Notes under the pieces: generated by a model | Databases searched by the model: none | The model's input: the letters and a program-made list of their open reading frames with translations, nothing else | What the model was told of the DNA's origin: nothing | Shown: positions 30,335 to 40,706 of the stretch, piece after piece | How the letters are laid out: every line of letters starts with the position of its first letter | How positions within the stretch are numbered: the first letter of the stretch is position 1 | Translations under genes and position numbers: made by a program | NCBI GenBank assembly: GCA_947503555.1 | Contig: CANNEE010000017.1 | Span: 52,382 to 116,381 of the forward strand | DNA: 64,000 nt | Direction: 5' to 3' | Source of the DNA: an uncultured Shewanella sp. | Lineage (GTDB): Bacteria > Pseudomonadota > Gammaproteobacteria > Enterobacterales > Shewanellaceae

Positions 30335-31789
30335 TTGTGTGGTGTGCTATTGAAGGCTCAAAATCAAATATTACTGCCTAGTCAAGAAACCTTACTTCAA
30401 AGGTTATATCATGCTGCCTGTTACAATGACCAACTTACCCTCATTGCAGGGGGCAAAGGAGCAGGTAAAACCACTTTAGCCACGGCTTTAGTTACAGAGC
30501 TTGAAGATTATAATGCAGCACTAGTCACTTGCCCTTTGCATGCCGATAATGCTGAAATTCGCCGAAAAATCCTAGTTCAATTATTAACAGATCCTCTTTT
30601 TGATGATGAAGTACCACTTGCCGATACCTTAATTCGATTAACTCAGACATTAACTCGACCTATACATATAGTGATAGATGATGCTCATTTCCTCAGCCAA
30701 GAGTTATGGGCCGAGTTGATGATATTAAGTAAACTTAAGTGTGCCGATAAACTTATTACTATAACAATGACTGTTACGCCGGAGCATATGGCGTTTCAAA
30801 TGGGGCAATTATCATCCAACATGAAAGAGATGATCTTGCCAATTAGTATAGAAACATTAGACCTCGTTGAACGTGAAGCTTTATATCAAACCCTGCTTAG
30901 CCGGAGTGAGCAAGCTCCTTTTACACCTAGGGAGATCGTAAAACAGCAATTGGCAAAGCAATCGGGTACGCCGCAAGAAGTGGCATCGCTGCTAGAACTG
31001 GCGCTTTATGGTGAGCCTGATAAAGCGAAAAAATCATACCTGAAACATCTTATCTTTGGCGCAATAGCGTTTTTAACATTAATAACAGTTGCCGCTGCTT
31101 TTTATTTTATTGATCAAACCAAGCCTGTCTCTGGTGGACGTGCAGTTATAGCTTTGCCACTGACACATGCACAAAGTGTCGGCAACTATGGTCAAAAGCT
31201 ATTAGAAGATTATTTTCATCACCGAAATAAAGCCTATAAAGCGGCTTTGATGAGGGAAAAGCAACAGGCTGAATTAGCAATAATAAAGCAACAAAAAGCT
31301 AAGTCTGTAGATGCTGCACTGAGCCATCAGCTTAAAGATGCGCTTGAGGTTGCTAATGTGCAGACAGGTGAGATTCAGTCTGAACCAAAACCTGTAGAGG
31401 TGCAGAGCAAAGAGCCCAAGAGCGAAACTACTCAATCTAATGTTAGTGAGTCAAACAAGGTTAAGCCTAAACCTAAGCCTGATACGTCTAAATCTAAGAT
31501 AGCGTTCAAGTATCATATATATACATTGCAGGTTGCTAATTTAACAACCAAAAAGTCATTAGACTCTGTGTTGCAGCAACTAAAACGCTTTAATGATGTG
31601 TTTGTTATGAAAAAGGATAAGCGTTTTATTGTGCTTCAAGGAAACTTCAAGAGTGAAGTTAATGCGCGTAAGGCTGCTAAGAAACTTGAACAAGAAACCA
31701 ACTTGTCTGAGCCTTGGTTGCGACAGTGGCAGCAAGTTAAACAATATCAGTTGTTGAAACACTACCGAGACGGTGAAATTCGTCAGTAA
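30335..31789 (+). CDS. damX: DamX-like AAA/SPOR-domain protein
   Basis: The protein has an N-terminal ATPase domain like that of the ExeA family (Walker A GGKGAGKTT at 39-47, a DDAH-type Walker B), a membrane helix at about 234-256, a charged Lys/Gln/Pro-rich linker, and a C-terminal SPOR domain (about 395-470) that binds denuded peptidoglycan at the septum. Its place between aroB and dam is that of damX, but E. coli DamX lacks the ATPase domain; the Shewanella-Vibrio form keeps it. The listed TTG at 30335 just extends the frame; GTG 30344 or TTG 30350 could be the start, and none has a clear ribosome site. Confidence 0.85.
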   Translation: MCGVLLKAQNQILLPSQETLLQRLYHAACYNDQLTLIAGGKGAGKTTLATALVTELEDYNAALVTCPLHADNAEIRRKILVQLLTDPLFDDEVPLADTLIRLTQTLTRPIHIVIDDAHFLSQELWAELMILSKLKCADKLITITMTVTPEHMAFQMGQLSSNMKEMILPISIETLDLVEREALYQTLLSRSEQAPFTPREIVKQQLAKQSGTPQEVASLLELALYGEPDKAKKSYLKHLIFGAIAFLTLITVAAAFYFIDQTKPVSGGRAVIALPLTHAQSVGNYGQKLLEDYFHHRNKAYKAALMREKQQAELAIIKQQKAKSVDAALSHQLKDALEVANVQTGEIQSEPKPVEVQSKEPKSETTQSNVSESNKVKPKPKPDTSKSKIAFKYHIYTLQVANLTTKKSLDSVLQQLKRFNDVFVMKKDKRFIVLQGNFKSEVNARKAAKKLEQETNLSEPWLRQWQQVKQYQLLKHYRDGEIRQ

Positions 31790-31836
31790 ACAGAGTACAA
31801 TCTGCTTCTTCCATTCTCAGGCATTAATCAATTTAA

Positions 31837-32676
31837 ATGAGCAATAAACAAAGAGCCTTCCTAAAATGGGCCGGTGGTAAATTTAAACTGGTTGATGATA
31901 TTGCCAAACACCTGCCTAATGGTGACAGATTAGTTGAACCCTTTGTTGGGGCTGGCTCTGTTTTTCTCAACACCGATTATGACAGTTATCTTCTGTGCGA
32001 CATTAATCAGGATTTGATCAATCTCTACGAGATCGTCAAGAATCAGCCTGAAGAGTATATTGCCGCAGCTAAGGCTCTTTTCGTACCTGAGAAAAATGAT
32101 AAAGCGGCCTATTATGCGATTCGAGATGAATTTAACCAGTCAAAGGATCCTTTCTTAAGATCGGTTTATTTTCTATATATGAACCGCCATGGGTTTAATG
32201 GTTTGTGTCGTTATAACCGAAAAGGTGGCTTCAATGTTCCCTTTGGCTCATATAAAAAACCTTACTTTCCTGAAAAAGAGCTTCGTGCGTTTTCGGTGAA
32301 AGCGCAGAAAGCCGAGTTTTTGTGTATTGGTTATGAGCAAGCGATCGAAATGACCCAACAGGGTGATGTAATCTATTGTGATCCTCCATATGCTCCTTTA
32401 TCTACCACTGCAAGTTTTACTACCTATGTAGGTGCAGGTTTTAGCTTAGACGATCAAGCTATCTTAGCTCGAATTTCTCGCCATAGAGCGATTGATGATG
32501 GCATTCCAGTATTGATCAGTAATCATGACATTCCATTGACTCGTGAGTTATATCGAGGTGCAAGGCTCTCCCAAATTGCTGTACAGAGAAATATTAGCCA
32601 AAATGGCAGTGGTCGTAAGAAGGTTGCAGAGTTAATGGCCTTATATGATGAAACCTATCACAGTGAGAATGACTAA
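31837..32676 (+). CDS. dam: DNA adenine methyltransferase
   Basis: Dam methylates adenine in GATC, for mismatch repair and replication control. The 279-aa protein begins with the SAM region FLKWAGGKFKL, has FVGAGS (36-41), the catalytic DPPY at 182-185, and RYNRKGGFNVPFG. Gene order damX-dam-rpe matches other gammaproteobacteria. Two small minus-strand genes lie between it and rpe here. Confidence 0.97.
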   Translation: MSNKQRAFLKWAGGKFKLVDDIAKHLPNGDRLVEPFVGAGSVFLNTDYDSYLLCDINQDLINLYEIVKNQPEEYIAAAKALFVPEKNDKAAYYAIRDEFNQSKDPFLRSVYFLYMNRHGFNGLCRYNRKGGFNVPFGSYKKPYFPEKELRAFSVKAQKAEFLCIGYEQAIEMTQQGDVIYCDPPYAPLSTTASFTTYVGAGFSLDDQAILARISRHRAIDDGIPVLISNHDIPLTRELYRGARLSQIAVQRNISQNGSGRKKVAELMALYDETYHSEND

Positions 32677-32678
32677 GG

Positions 32679-32867
32679 TTAAGTAGTTAGCACTAGTTGC
32701 ACGATGAACATTAATGCGATAACCACAACAAAGGCGAGTGCGATACCCATTAGAATATAAGGTAGAGGAGAGTGAGACTGAAAGTCCCGTTGCCTGTTAC
32801 TTTCTTTTTGTACGCCAAAAAACGCGGCTAGAGTGCTTATAAACACTTGCCACAGACGAACTAACAC
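32679..32867 (-). CDS. DUF2970 small membrane protein
   Basis: This 62-aa protein begins with a short amphipathic part (LVRLWQVFISTLAAFFGVQKE) and ends with one membrane helix (about residues 37-60). It matches my recollection of the DUF2970 family of short proteins of unknown function. It is convergent with dam, two bases from the dam stop, and directly downstream of the next gene on its own strand. Confidence 0.75.
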   Translation of the reverse strand: MLVRLWQVFISTLAAFFGVQKESNRQRDFQSHSPLPYILMGIALAFVVVIALMFIVQLVLTT

Positions 32868-32876
32868 GGCATTTGC

Positions 32877-33218
32877 CTAGGTGTTAGAGTTCGCAGGATT
32901 AATGTCTTCTATAGGCTGATCGTTGTGGCCGTATAATAATTCTAATAGATCCACAAAGTGGAATTGGGTTGAGCTATTATTGCCTGTTAGCCAAGTTTTC
33001 CAGCTAAGATCATCTTTTGTTGCACAACGGTTACTAGGGTGACTAGCGGGGAGGGCGGTGTTGTACTGATTGCTGTCACTTTCACATACACATGCAGCGG
33101 ATGCATTAAGTATATCTTCTTGCTGCTCGGTCAGCGCCGCAACCGTGAAAACAGTGGCCAAACTGGATAGGAGAATTGTTGACTTCAAGTGTTTTTGTCC
33201 TTTGAGTCTGTTAAGCAT
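32877..33218 (-). CDS. Exported hypothetical protein, cysteine-containing
   Basis: I do not recognise this 113-aa protein. From the ATG at 33218 (upstream AAGGATG-type ribosome site; the frame is open to 33236) it has a basic start and a hydrophobic segment (about residues 12-28) ending near AALT, a possible signal peptide. The rest has three Cys (ACVC, RCATK), a Trp pair (SWKTWL) and an acidic tail. It sits in the same orientation as the DUF2970 gene, nine bases before it, so the two may be co-transcribed. Confidence 0.6.
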   Translation of the reverse strand: MLNRLKGQKHLKSTILLSSLATVFTVAALTEQQEDILNASAACVCESDSNQYNTALPASHPSNRCATKDDLSWKTWLTGNNSSTQFHFVDLLELLYGHNDQPIEDINPANSNT

Positions 33219-33403
33219 CCTTTCCTCCGCACGCATATAAAGTTTGACCGAACGCTAATTATAGCAAATAAGCGTGAATTTTGAACAAAAAATTTATTTA
33301 TGCATATTTGCTGCTAATAAATGAGGCCTATTAGGTAGAGCCAAATCCCGGCTAAGGGTAAAATAGCCGATTACTTAATCATTTTTGCTAAATAGAGTGT
33401 GAT

Positions 33404-34078
33404 ATGCGTCCTTTTCTGATTGCTCCTTCAATACTATCTGCAGACTTTGCTCGTCTTGGTGATGATGTCAAAGCCGTGTTAGATGCCGGCTCTGATGTTG
33501 TTCATTTTGATGTGATGGATAACCATTATGTACCTAACTTAACAATTGGTCCCATGGTGTGTAAGGCATTAAGGGATTATGGCATTACTGCCGATATTGA
33601 TGTGCACTTAATGGTTAAGCCCGTAGATCGTATCATTCCAGACTTTGTTGATGCTGGCGCCTCTATAATTACTTTCCACCCAGAGGCCTCTGAACATATC
33701 GATAGAACGTTACAGTTGATCAAACAGTCAGGATGTAAGGCTGGATTAGTTTTCAATCCTGCAACGCCGCTGCATTACTTAGATCATGTGATGGATAAGC
33801 TCGATGTGATTCTATTGATGTCGGTTAACCCAGGTTTTGGTGGTCAATCCTTTATTCCTGGAACATTAGATAAGCTGCGTGAAGTGCGCAAGCGTATTGA
33901 TGAGAGCGGTTATGACATTCGCCTTGAAGTCGATGGTGGCGTGAAAGTTGATAACATTGCAGAAATTGCAGCAGCAGGTGCAGATATGTTTGTTGCCGGT
34001 TCGGCTATTTTTGGTAAGCCTGATTATAAGCAGGTTATCGATGAAATGCGTGCCGAATTAGCGAAAGTAGACAGCTAA
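33404..34078 (+). CDS. rpe: Ribulose-phosphate 3-epimerase
   Basis: Rpe interconverts ribulose-5-phosphate and xylulose-5-phosphate. This 224-aa TIM-barrel protein has [16 protein letters not shown], the metal/catalytic [12 protein letters not shown] and [18 protein letters not shown], and EVDGGVK. First gene of rpe-gph-trpS. Confidence 0.97.
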   Translation: MRPFLIAPSILSADFARLGDDVKAVLDAGSDVVHFDVMDNHYVPNLTIGPMVCKALRDYGITADIDVHLMVKPVDRIIPDFVDAGASIITFHPEASEHIDRTLQLIKQSGCKAGLVFNPATPLHYLDHVMDKLDVILLMSVNPGFGGQSFIPGTLDKLREVRKRIDESGYDIRLEVDGGVKVDNIAEIAAAGADMFVAGSAIFGKPDYKQVIDEMRAELAKVDS

Positions 34079-34096
34079 GCAGTCAGTAAAGGGATC

Positions 34097-34786
34097 ATGA
34101 TGTCGTTCCAGTTTAATGGTATTAAAGCGATAGCTTTTGATTTGGATGGAACCTTAGTTGACAGCGTGCCGGATCTGGCTATTGCCACTCAACTAATGCT
34201 AGCAGACCTCAACTTTAAAACCTGCTCAGAAGAGCAGGTTCGTTCTTGGGTAGGCAATGGTGCAAAGAAGCTGATCGAAAGGGCCATCAGTTATGCTAGT
34301 GAGAATGGCCTAGATGACGCCTTGATTGCTGATGCTCTACCGCTTTTTATGAAGCATTACCAAACAAACTTGCATAATAAGAGTTGTTTGTATGATGGTG
34401 TTGAACAAAGTATAGAAGTTTTAAAGCAAGCAGGTTATAAGCTGGCGATTGTGACCAACAAACCGAGCCGCTTTGCTGAACCACTTTTGAATGCGTTTGG
34501 TTTAAGTGAGTATTTTGACGTTATTCTTGGTGGTGACTCGCTAGAGAAAATGAAGCCTGATCCCCTGCCTTTACAACACCTGTTAGCACATTGGCAGTTA
34601 AAAGCTGATCAATTGCTTATGGTGGGGGATTCAAAAAATGATATTCTCGCAGCCAAATCTGCCTCAGTTGCGTCAATAGGCTTGACCTATGGCTATAACT
34701 ACGGTGAAGATATCAGCCTTCACGGCCCAGATGTCGTGTGTGAACAATTTAACGATATTTTAGCGACACTCAATGTGCGCCTTTAA
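34097..34786 (+). CDS. gph: Phosphoglycolate phosphatase
   Basis: Gph dephosphorylates 2-phosphoglycolate formed during repair of oxidised DNA ends. This 229-aa HAD-family enzyme has nucleophile motif FDLDGTLVDS, motif II VTNKP, and motif III/IV GDSKNDILAAK. Two adjacent ATG codons (34097 and 34100) follow AAAGGGA. Position between rpe and trpS supports the name over other HAD phosphatases. Confidence 0.93.
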   Translation: MMSFQFNGIKAIAFDLDGTLVDSVPDLAIATQLMLADLNFKTCSEEQVRSWVGNGAKKLIERAISYASENGLDDALIADALPLFMKHYQTNLHNKSCLYDGVEQSIEVLKQAGYKLAIVTNKPSRFAEPLLNAFGLSEYFDVILGGDSLEKMKPDPLPLQHLLAHWQLKADQLLMVGDSKNDILAAKSASVASIGLTYGYNYGEDISLHGPDVVCEQFNDILATLNVRL

Positions 34787-34807
34787 TTATTTGGAGTATT
34801 TTATCCT

Positions 34808-35806
34808 ATGAGTAAACCCATAGTACTAAGCGGTGCCCAGCCGTCGGGAGAATTAACAATCGGCAACTATATGGGTGCACTACGTCAGTGGGTCGCCATG
34901 CAGGATAGTCATGACTGTCTCTATTGTGTCGTTGATTTGCATGCAATTACTGTGCGTCAAGATCCTAAAGCGTTAAGAGATGCGTGTTTAGATACTCTGG
35001 CACTGTATTTGGCTTGTGGTGTTGATCCCCAAAAGAGCACGGTATTTATTCAGTCTCATGTGCCTCAGCACACTCAACTTGGCTGGGCGTTAAACTGTTA
35101 TACCCAGATGGGTGAACTGAATCGTATGACTCAGTTCAAGGATAAGTCACAAAAGCATGCCAATAATATCAATGTGGGGTTATTTGGTTACCCTGTATTA
35201 ATGGCTGCCGATATTCTTCTGTATCAGGCTAATGAAATCCCTGTGGGTCAAGATCAGAAACAGCATCTTGAGCTAACTCGTGATATTGCGACTCGCTTTA
35301 ATAATGCCTATGGCGATACCTTTACCATTCCTGAACCTTTTATTCCAGAGACTGGTGCTAAGGTGATGGCGCTTCAAGATCCTCTGAAAAAGATGTCTAA
35401 GTCTGATGACAATCGTAATAATATGATTGGCCTGCTTGAAGACCCTAAGGCGGTAATGAAGAAGCTTAAAAAGGCGGTAACAGATAGTGATGAGCCGCCT
35501 GTGGTGCGTTTTGATGTTGAGAACAAGCCGGGCGTGTCAAATCTACTGAGTTTGATGTCAGGCGTAACAGGTCAAAGCATTACCGATTTAGAAGCTGAGT
35601 TCGAAGGCAAGATGTATGGCCACCTAAAAGTGGCAACAGGTGAAGCTGTGGTTGGTATGCTAGAGCCGCTGCAGGAGAGATTCCGTCAGTACCGTGAAGA
35701 TGAAGCTTTTCTGCAGGCAGTGATGAACGACGGTGCAGAAAAAGCACAAGCTAGAGCTGAGGTAACGCTTAAGAAAGTCTATGAAAAGATAGGCTTGATT
35801 GTTTAA
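34808..35806 (+). CDS. trpS: Tryptophanyl-tRNA synthetase
   Basis: This class Ic aminoacyl-tRNA synthetase has 332 aa. The HIGH-like motif is in [17 protein letters not shown] (9-25), with [17 protein letters not shown] and the KMSKS motif. Normal length. Last gene of rpe-gph-trpS, followed by a strong terminator. Confidence 0.97.
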   Translation: MSKPIVLSGAQPSGELTIGNYMGALRQWVAMQDSHDCLYCVVDLHAITVRQDPKALRDACLDTLALYLACGVDPQKSTVFIQSHVPQHTQLGWALNCYTQMGELNRMTQFKDKSQKHANNINVGLFGYPVLMAADILLYQANEIPVGQDQKQHLELTRDIATRFNNAYGDTFTIPEPFIPETGAKVMALQDPLKKMSKSDDNRNNMIGLLEDPKAVMKKLKKAVTDSDEPPVVRFDVENKPGVSNLLSLMSGVTGQSITDLEAEFEGKMYGHLKVATGEAVVGMLEPLQERFRQYREDEAFLQAVMNDGAEKAQARAEVTLKKVYEKIGLIV

Positions 35807-35822
35807 TTAAGCGATACAGTTA

Positions 35823-35856
35823 ATAAAAAACCGACCTAATTAGGTCGGTTTTTTTG
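35823..35856. terminator. Bidirectional terminator between trpS and the BON lipoprotein gene
   Basis: An 11-bp palindromic stem AACCGACCTAA / TTAGGTCGGTT (35829-35850) flanked by A on the left and T on the right, between convergent genes. Confidence 0.92.
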
Positions 35857-35881
35857 TGTCTTATTTACCTAGCAAAATCAA

Positions 35882-36450
35882 TTAGGCTGGTACAATTTCA
35901 AAGACTTTAATTACCTTACGAACACCTGCCGTGTTGCGTGCCACATCTACCGCAATATCTGCTTGCTTTTTATCAATAAGGCCGAGTAGAAAGACTTCGC
36001 CGTTTTCTGTGACAACCTTGATACGAGTAATATCCAACTCCTTTTGGTTAAGCATACGACTCTTAACCTTGGTTGTTATCCAGGTGTCATTACTGCGAGT
36101 AGTGAATGAGATGGGGTTACCAATACGTATCTGATCATGAATGACTTTAGCAACCTTCAGGTCTCTAACGGTTTTCACTATTCTATCTCGCAAAATGGTG
36201 TTGGGTGCTTGCCCCACCAACAAGACTTTGCCGTTGACTGTCACCACATTGATATTGGCATACTCTCGAATATCTTTATCTTTATCGAGTGCGGCAGCAA
36301 TATCATAATCGAGATCTGTATCTTTTAGTTGAGTGCCAATGCTGCGCTCATCATTTGCCATTACCACGCCACCGACTGTGCCTACCGCAATTATGCCGAC
36401 ACACCCACTTAGGCAAACTAGTGGTAATAGCAGTAATAGCAAGCGCTTCA

Positions 36451-36451
<1 letters not shown>
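35882..36451 (-). CDS. dolP: BON-domain outer-membrane lipoprotein DolP
   Basis: The 189-aa protein has a lipobox (LSGCVG, Cys near residue 16) and two BON domains (about 45-115 and 120-187), each with the glycine core typical of the family (NGKVLLVGQ, NGEVFLLGL). DolP (formerly YraP) binds anionic phospholipids at the outer membrane and division site and supports envelope integrity. Its start shares a base with the diaA stop; the pair diaA-dolP follows lpoA-yraN as in E. coli. Confidence 0.93.
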
Positions 36452-37044
<593 letters not shown>

Positions 37045-37137
37045 TTAAATCCTTTCTGATAAAGTTTAAAACGACAATGCTGTGCACTATCTAAATCTAA
37101 AATTTTGCGATTGCCCTAAATTAGTTAAAGAACAGGG

Positions 37138-37470
37138 CTAAAATGCATCTTTGAGCCATTGTATGTTTGTGGCATCGATGGCGATAACATCAAATCTACA
37201 CGGGCTGTTAATTCTGTTTTGCTGCAAGTAATGACTAGCGGCGCGACGAATACGCTGAATTTGTGCTGACGATATAGCACTTATGGCGCCACCAAAATGG
37301 TTATTCTTGCGATATTTTACCTCGACAAATACCCATTGTGAGTCTTGCTGCATGATTAAGTCAATTTCACCAAAAGGGAAGCGAACGTTTTGTTCGACAA
37401 AGGTTAGCCCTTGTTGTTCCAAAAAAATGCGCGCACTTTTTTCGGCTGCTTCTCCCTTTTGATTTGCCAT
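37138..37470 (-). CDS. yraN: UPF0102 family protein YraN
   Basis: This 110-aa protein has the restriction-endonuclease-like core typical of UPF0102: [22 protein letters not shown], i.e. the D-xn-ExK pattern, and a basic end. Its function is not settled in the family. It follows lpoA after three bases, so both are probably on one transcript. Confidence 0.92.
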   Translation of the reverse strand: MANQKGEAAEKSARIFLEQQGLTFVEQNVRFPFGEIDLIMQQDSQWVFVEVKYRKNNHFGGAISAISSAQIQRIRRAASHYLQQNRINSPCRFDVIAIDATNIQWLKDAF

Positions 37471-37473
37471 AGG

Positions 37474-39291
37474 CTAAAGTTTCCTTAATTTGCCTCTTTG
37501 GTATTTTGCCCAACTCAGATGACGGTTAAGTACACCGCTTTCATCGACGGAGAGTTCGCCACTTCGGCCTTGGTATTGGTAGCCAGGAAATGCGCGCATT
37601 TGCGCTAACTTGCTCACTAATTGCAGTGAGTCATAGCCCATAATATACAGGCGTTTTTGACCATTACTCCAAGTTGGCCAAAGCTTATCAACAGTGCGTA
37701 CTTCATCACTCGATTGCAACAGCCAAGGAATATCGCTAATAGTGAGCTGGTTTAGTTCTTGTGCAGTTTGTGCGTTCTCATCATCTATGCGGCTGCGGCT
37801 TGAGGCATATAAAGGAACGGGCTCTGCAAAGACGCTAAAGCTGACATCAATAAAAGGCTTTAATAGCAGTAGGTCTCGCTTACCTGAAATCATATAGATA
37901 CCGTCGATATCTCGACGAGATCTAAAGTCTGCTTTAATCTTGCTGCCAAGCAGTGCCTTAATGCGTTTGATTCTCTCTAGGCTCTCTTTTACTCCGAGTG
38001 CCTCTTGCACCGCTTGCTTCATTTCGGCGCCTTGACTATAGAAGTGTACTTCGGCTTCTTTATCCATTAGCTCAAGCCAAGCTTCGTTAAAGCTTTGGGC
38101 CATACGCTTACCCGTTGCATCACTACTGGCAAGCACTAAAGGTTGCTCTATGCCATCTTGATAGAGCCTGAATGCGGTATCTGCCGCTTCCTGAGCGGGA
38201 GAGAGTGAGAAATAGAACCTGTCTTGATGCGGTATGATTTGCTGTGCTTGATTCAAAAACAGTTGCGGAATTAAGCGTTCGCTGTTTTGGGTAAGCTGTT
38301 GAACCTGTTCTACTTCCGATTGCAGCAGTGGCCCAATGATAAACTCTGCACCACTTTGTTCAGCGGCTTGATAGGCTTGTGCGGCACCTAGGTTGGTATC
38401 AAAGAAGGATAGTGCAAGCTTGGGGTTGTGCTCAGCCATATAGCTAGCGAGTAACCCGTGTTTAACCGCTGAAGCCACTTTGGCTCTTGGCCCAGTTAAT
38501 GGCAGTAGGACAGCAATGCGCTTGGGCTTATAGGGTTTAGCATTGATGGCGTTATCAAGATCTGCAGGCAATTTCATCGCACCTGGATGGTATGGGTTTT
38601 GCTGTTGCCAGCGCCCTAGGTAGCTAATTAAATCAGCAGGCTCTACGGCATAATGTTTAGCGATAAAAGCAAGTTGCATCCAGCCTGCAGCGATAGGGTT
38701 GCTGGTATCATTCATTAGTCCGCGTAGAGTATCTTCATCAATGAGTTTGAGACTTTGCCAGATCTCTTCATTGGTTTTATTACTTTGTTCTGGTGAAAGA
38801 TACTTGTGAAGTAGGCTGAGTTCACGCACTTGTTCAACAGGGTTTTTGAGCAGAGCATATAACTTGGCGCGATATTCATAATAGGCGATCACCTGCCAGT
38901 CGGGTAAAGTCCAGCTTTGTGGATAGGTGAGCTCATTAAGTGCTGCTGAGAATTCACTATATTGGGCAAGCACACGGGCTTTTAAATATTTAGCTTTGGC
39001 CTGTACAGATAGACTTTTGCCTAAGGTTAACGACCTCAAAATTTCGTCGGCAGCCCCAGTGTTATTGGCATTTAAATAAGCTTCGGCGGCCAATAACAAG
39101 TAGTGCGTCTTATTGGGTTCGTTGGCTTTACTGGCTTTATCTAGGTAGTCCGTTGGTGACATGGTCGCTGCAATGATTGACACTGGAGCTTGGGTTGGTT
39201 TTTTAACTGGTGGTGTTGTGCCACAACCGATTAAAACAAAAGCCAAAAGGCCATAACAGAACAATTTAGTTGTATTCAGACTTTTCAACAC
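37474..39291 (-). CDS. lpoA: Penicillin-binding protein activator LpoA
   Basis: LpoA is an outer-membrane lipoprotein that activates PBP1A. The 605-aa protein has lipobox LIGCGT (Cys near residue 23), an N-terminal helical TPR-like domain (about 45-250) and a C-terminal periplasmic-binding-protein fold (about 255-605). Its target PBP1A is encoded elsewhere in this window (mrcA). It heads the lpoA-yraN minus-strand block and is divergent from rsmI. Confidence 0.95.
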   Translation of the reverse strand: MLKSLNTTKLFCYGLLAFVLIGCGTTPPVKKPTQAPVSIIAATMSPTDYLDKASKANEPNKTHYLLLAAEAYLNANNTGAADEILRSLTLGKSLSVQAKAKYLKARVLAQYSEFSAALNELTYPQSWTLPDWQVIAYYEYRAKLYALLKNPVEQVRELSLLHKYLSPEQSNKTNEEIWQSLKLIDEDTLRGLMNDTSNPIAAGWMQLAFIAKHYAVEPADLISYLGRWQQQNPYHPGAMKLPADLDNAINAKPYKPKRIAVLLPLTGPRAKVASAVKHGLLASYMAEHNPKLALSFFDTNLGAAQAYQAAEQSGAEFIIGPLLQSEVEQVQQLTQNSERLIPQLFLNQAQQIIPHQDRFYFSLSPAQEAADTAFRLYQDGIEQPLVLASSDATGKRMAQSFNEAWLELMDKEAEVHFYSQGAEMKQAVQEALGVKESLERIKRIKALLGSKIKADFRSRRDIDGIYMISGKRDLLLLKPFIDVSFSVFAEPVPLYASSRSRIDDENAQTAQELNQLTISDIPWLLQSSDEVRTVDKLWPTWSNGQKRLYIMGYDSLQLVSKLAQMRAFPGYQYQGRSGELSVDESGVLNRHLSWAKYQRGKLRKL

Positions 39292-39376
39292 TGGGCTTCA
39301 CTCTGGTAAGATGCTGGCAATAGTTTAACCTGCTCTAACCAATGACGAAAGTCTTGCACGTATCACTGAGGTAGTT

Positions 39377-40219
39377 ATGGACCCTAAGGTCGCACTTTTT
39401 ATTGTTCCCACCCCTATCGGCAACTTAGGCGATATTAGCGCGCGTGCTATTGAGGTATTAAATCAGGTGAGTTTGATAGCCTGTGAAGATACCCGCCATA
39501 GTGGCAAGTTATTAAGTCATTTTGGTATCGAAACGCGTAAGGTGGCACTGCACGATCATAATGAGCGGGATAAAGCTCAGTGGTTTGTCGAAAAGTTGGC
39601 AGCAGGCGAATCGATCGCGCTAATCTCAGACGCAGGCACGCCATTGATTTCAGATCCTGGTTACCATCTAGTCTCTCAAGTGCGTGAAGCGGGTTTCGAT
39701 GTTGTGCCCTTGCCCGGGCCTTGTGCGGCGATTACTGCGTTGAGTGCATCAGGCTTGCCTTCGGATCGTTTCTCCTTTGAAGGCTTTTTACCTGCCAAAG
39801 AAAAAGGGCGTTTAGATAAGCTTAACGAGCTAAAAGAAGACCCTCGGACTTTGATTTTTTATGAGTCGCCCCATCGTATTCTTCACAGCTTGCAATCTAT
39901 GGTGAAAGCCTTTGGGCCTGAGCGTCAGCTGGTGTTAGCCCGTGAAGTGTCTAAAACCTTTGAAACCTTTTTAACGGGTAGTGCCGAGCAAGTGCTGGCT
40001 CAAGTTGAAGCCGATGCCAATCAGCAAAGAGGCGAGATGGTGCTGATGGTACACGGCTATCGCACTGAGGAAACCGATGCGATACCAAGTGAAGCCATTG
40101 ATACCCTTAAGCTGCTTGTTACTGAGTTGCCATTAAAAAAAGCGGCGGCGATTGCGGCTCAGCTTCACGGCTTAAAAAAGAATGCGCTTTATAAGCATGG
40201 GTTAGAAATTGGCCTATAA
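39377..40219 (+). CDS. rsmI: 16S rRNA (cytidine-1402 2'-O) methyltransferase
   Basis: RsmI methylates the ribose of C1402 in the ribosomal P site. The 280-aa tetrapyrrole-methylase-fold protein has [22 protein letters not shown], the SAM loop [12 protein letters not shown], and [13 protein letters not shown]. Divergent from lpoA, as in E. coli. It is followed directly by rnpB. Confidence 0.97.
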   Translation: MDPKVALFIVPTPIGNLGDISARAIEVLNQVSLIACEDTRHSGKLLSHFGIETRKVALHDHNERDKAQWFVEKLAAGESIALISDAGTPLISDPGYHLVSQVREAGFDVVPLPGPCAAITALSASGLPSDRFSFEGFLPAKEKGRLDKLNELKEDPRTLIFYESPHRILHSLQSMVKAFGPERQLVLAREVSKTFETFLTGSAEQVLAQVEADANQQRGEMVLMVHGYRTEETDAIPSEAIDTLKLLVTELPLKKAAAIAAQLHGLKKNALYKHGLEIGL

Positions 40220-40264
40220 ACATTCATTGCAGCAATTTTAATGGTGTCATAATAGTGCTTACGT

Positions 40265-40277
40265 TATAATCCCCGCC
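40265..40277 (+). promoter_or_regulatory. rnpB promoter -10 and GC-rich discriminator
   Basis: A perfect TATAAT (40265-40270) is followed by CCCCGCC just before the rnpB 5' end. The GC-rich discriminator is typical of stable-RNA promoters under stringent control. No strong -35 hexamer is visible 17 bp upstream. Confidence 0.65.
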
Positions 40278-40640
<363 letters not shown>

Positions 40641-40652
40641 TCTTTGTATATA

Positions 40653-40678
40653 GGGGCTTCACAGCTAAGTGAGGCCCC
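40653..40678 (+). terminator. Hairpin just inside attL, possible substitute rnpB terminator
   Basis: GGGGCTTCAC / GTGAGGCCCC forms a 10-bp stem with one G-U pair and a 6-nt loop. There is no long T run after it, so it may be a weak terminator or processing element. It overlaps the extreme 5' part of the open integrase frame, which argues for a downstream integrase start. Confidence 0.45.
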
Positions 40679-40706
40679 TGTGTTACAAAATGTGCTACAA
40701 AACGAG
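40676..40706 (+). repeat. Left copy of island end repeat (candidate arm-type site)
   Basis: The sequence contains TGTGTTACAAAATGTGCTAC followed by AAAACGAG. A near-copy in the same orientation lies at 50252-50283 close to the right end. Both lie inside the island near the cores, as expected for integrase arm-binding sites; this role is inferred. Confidence 0.5.
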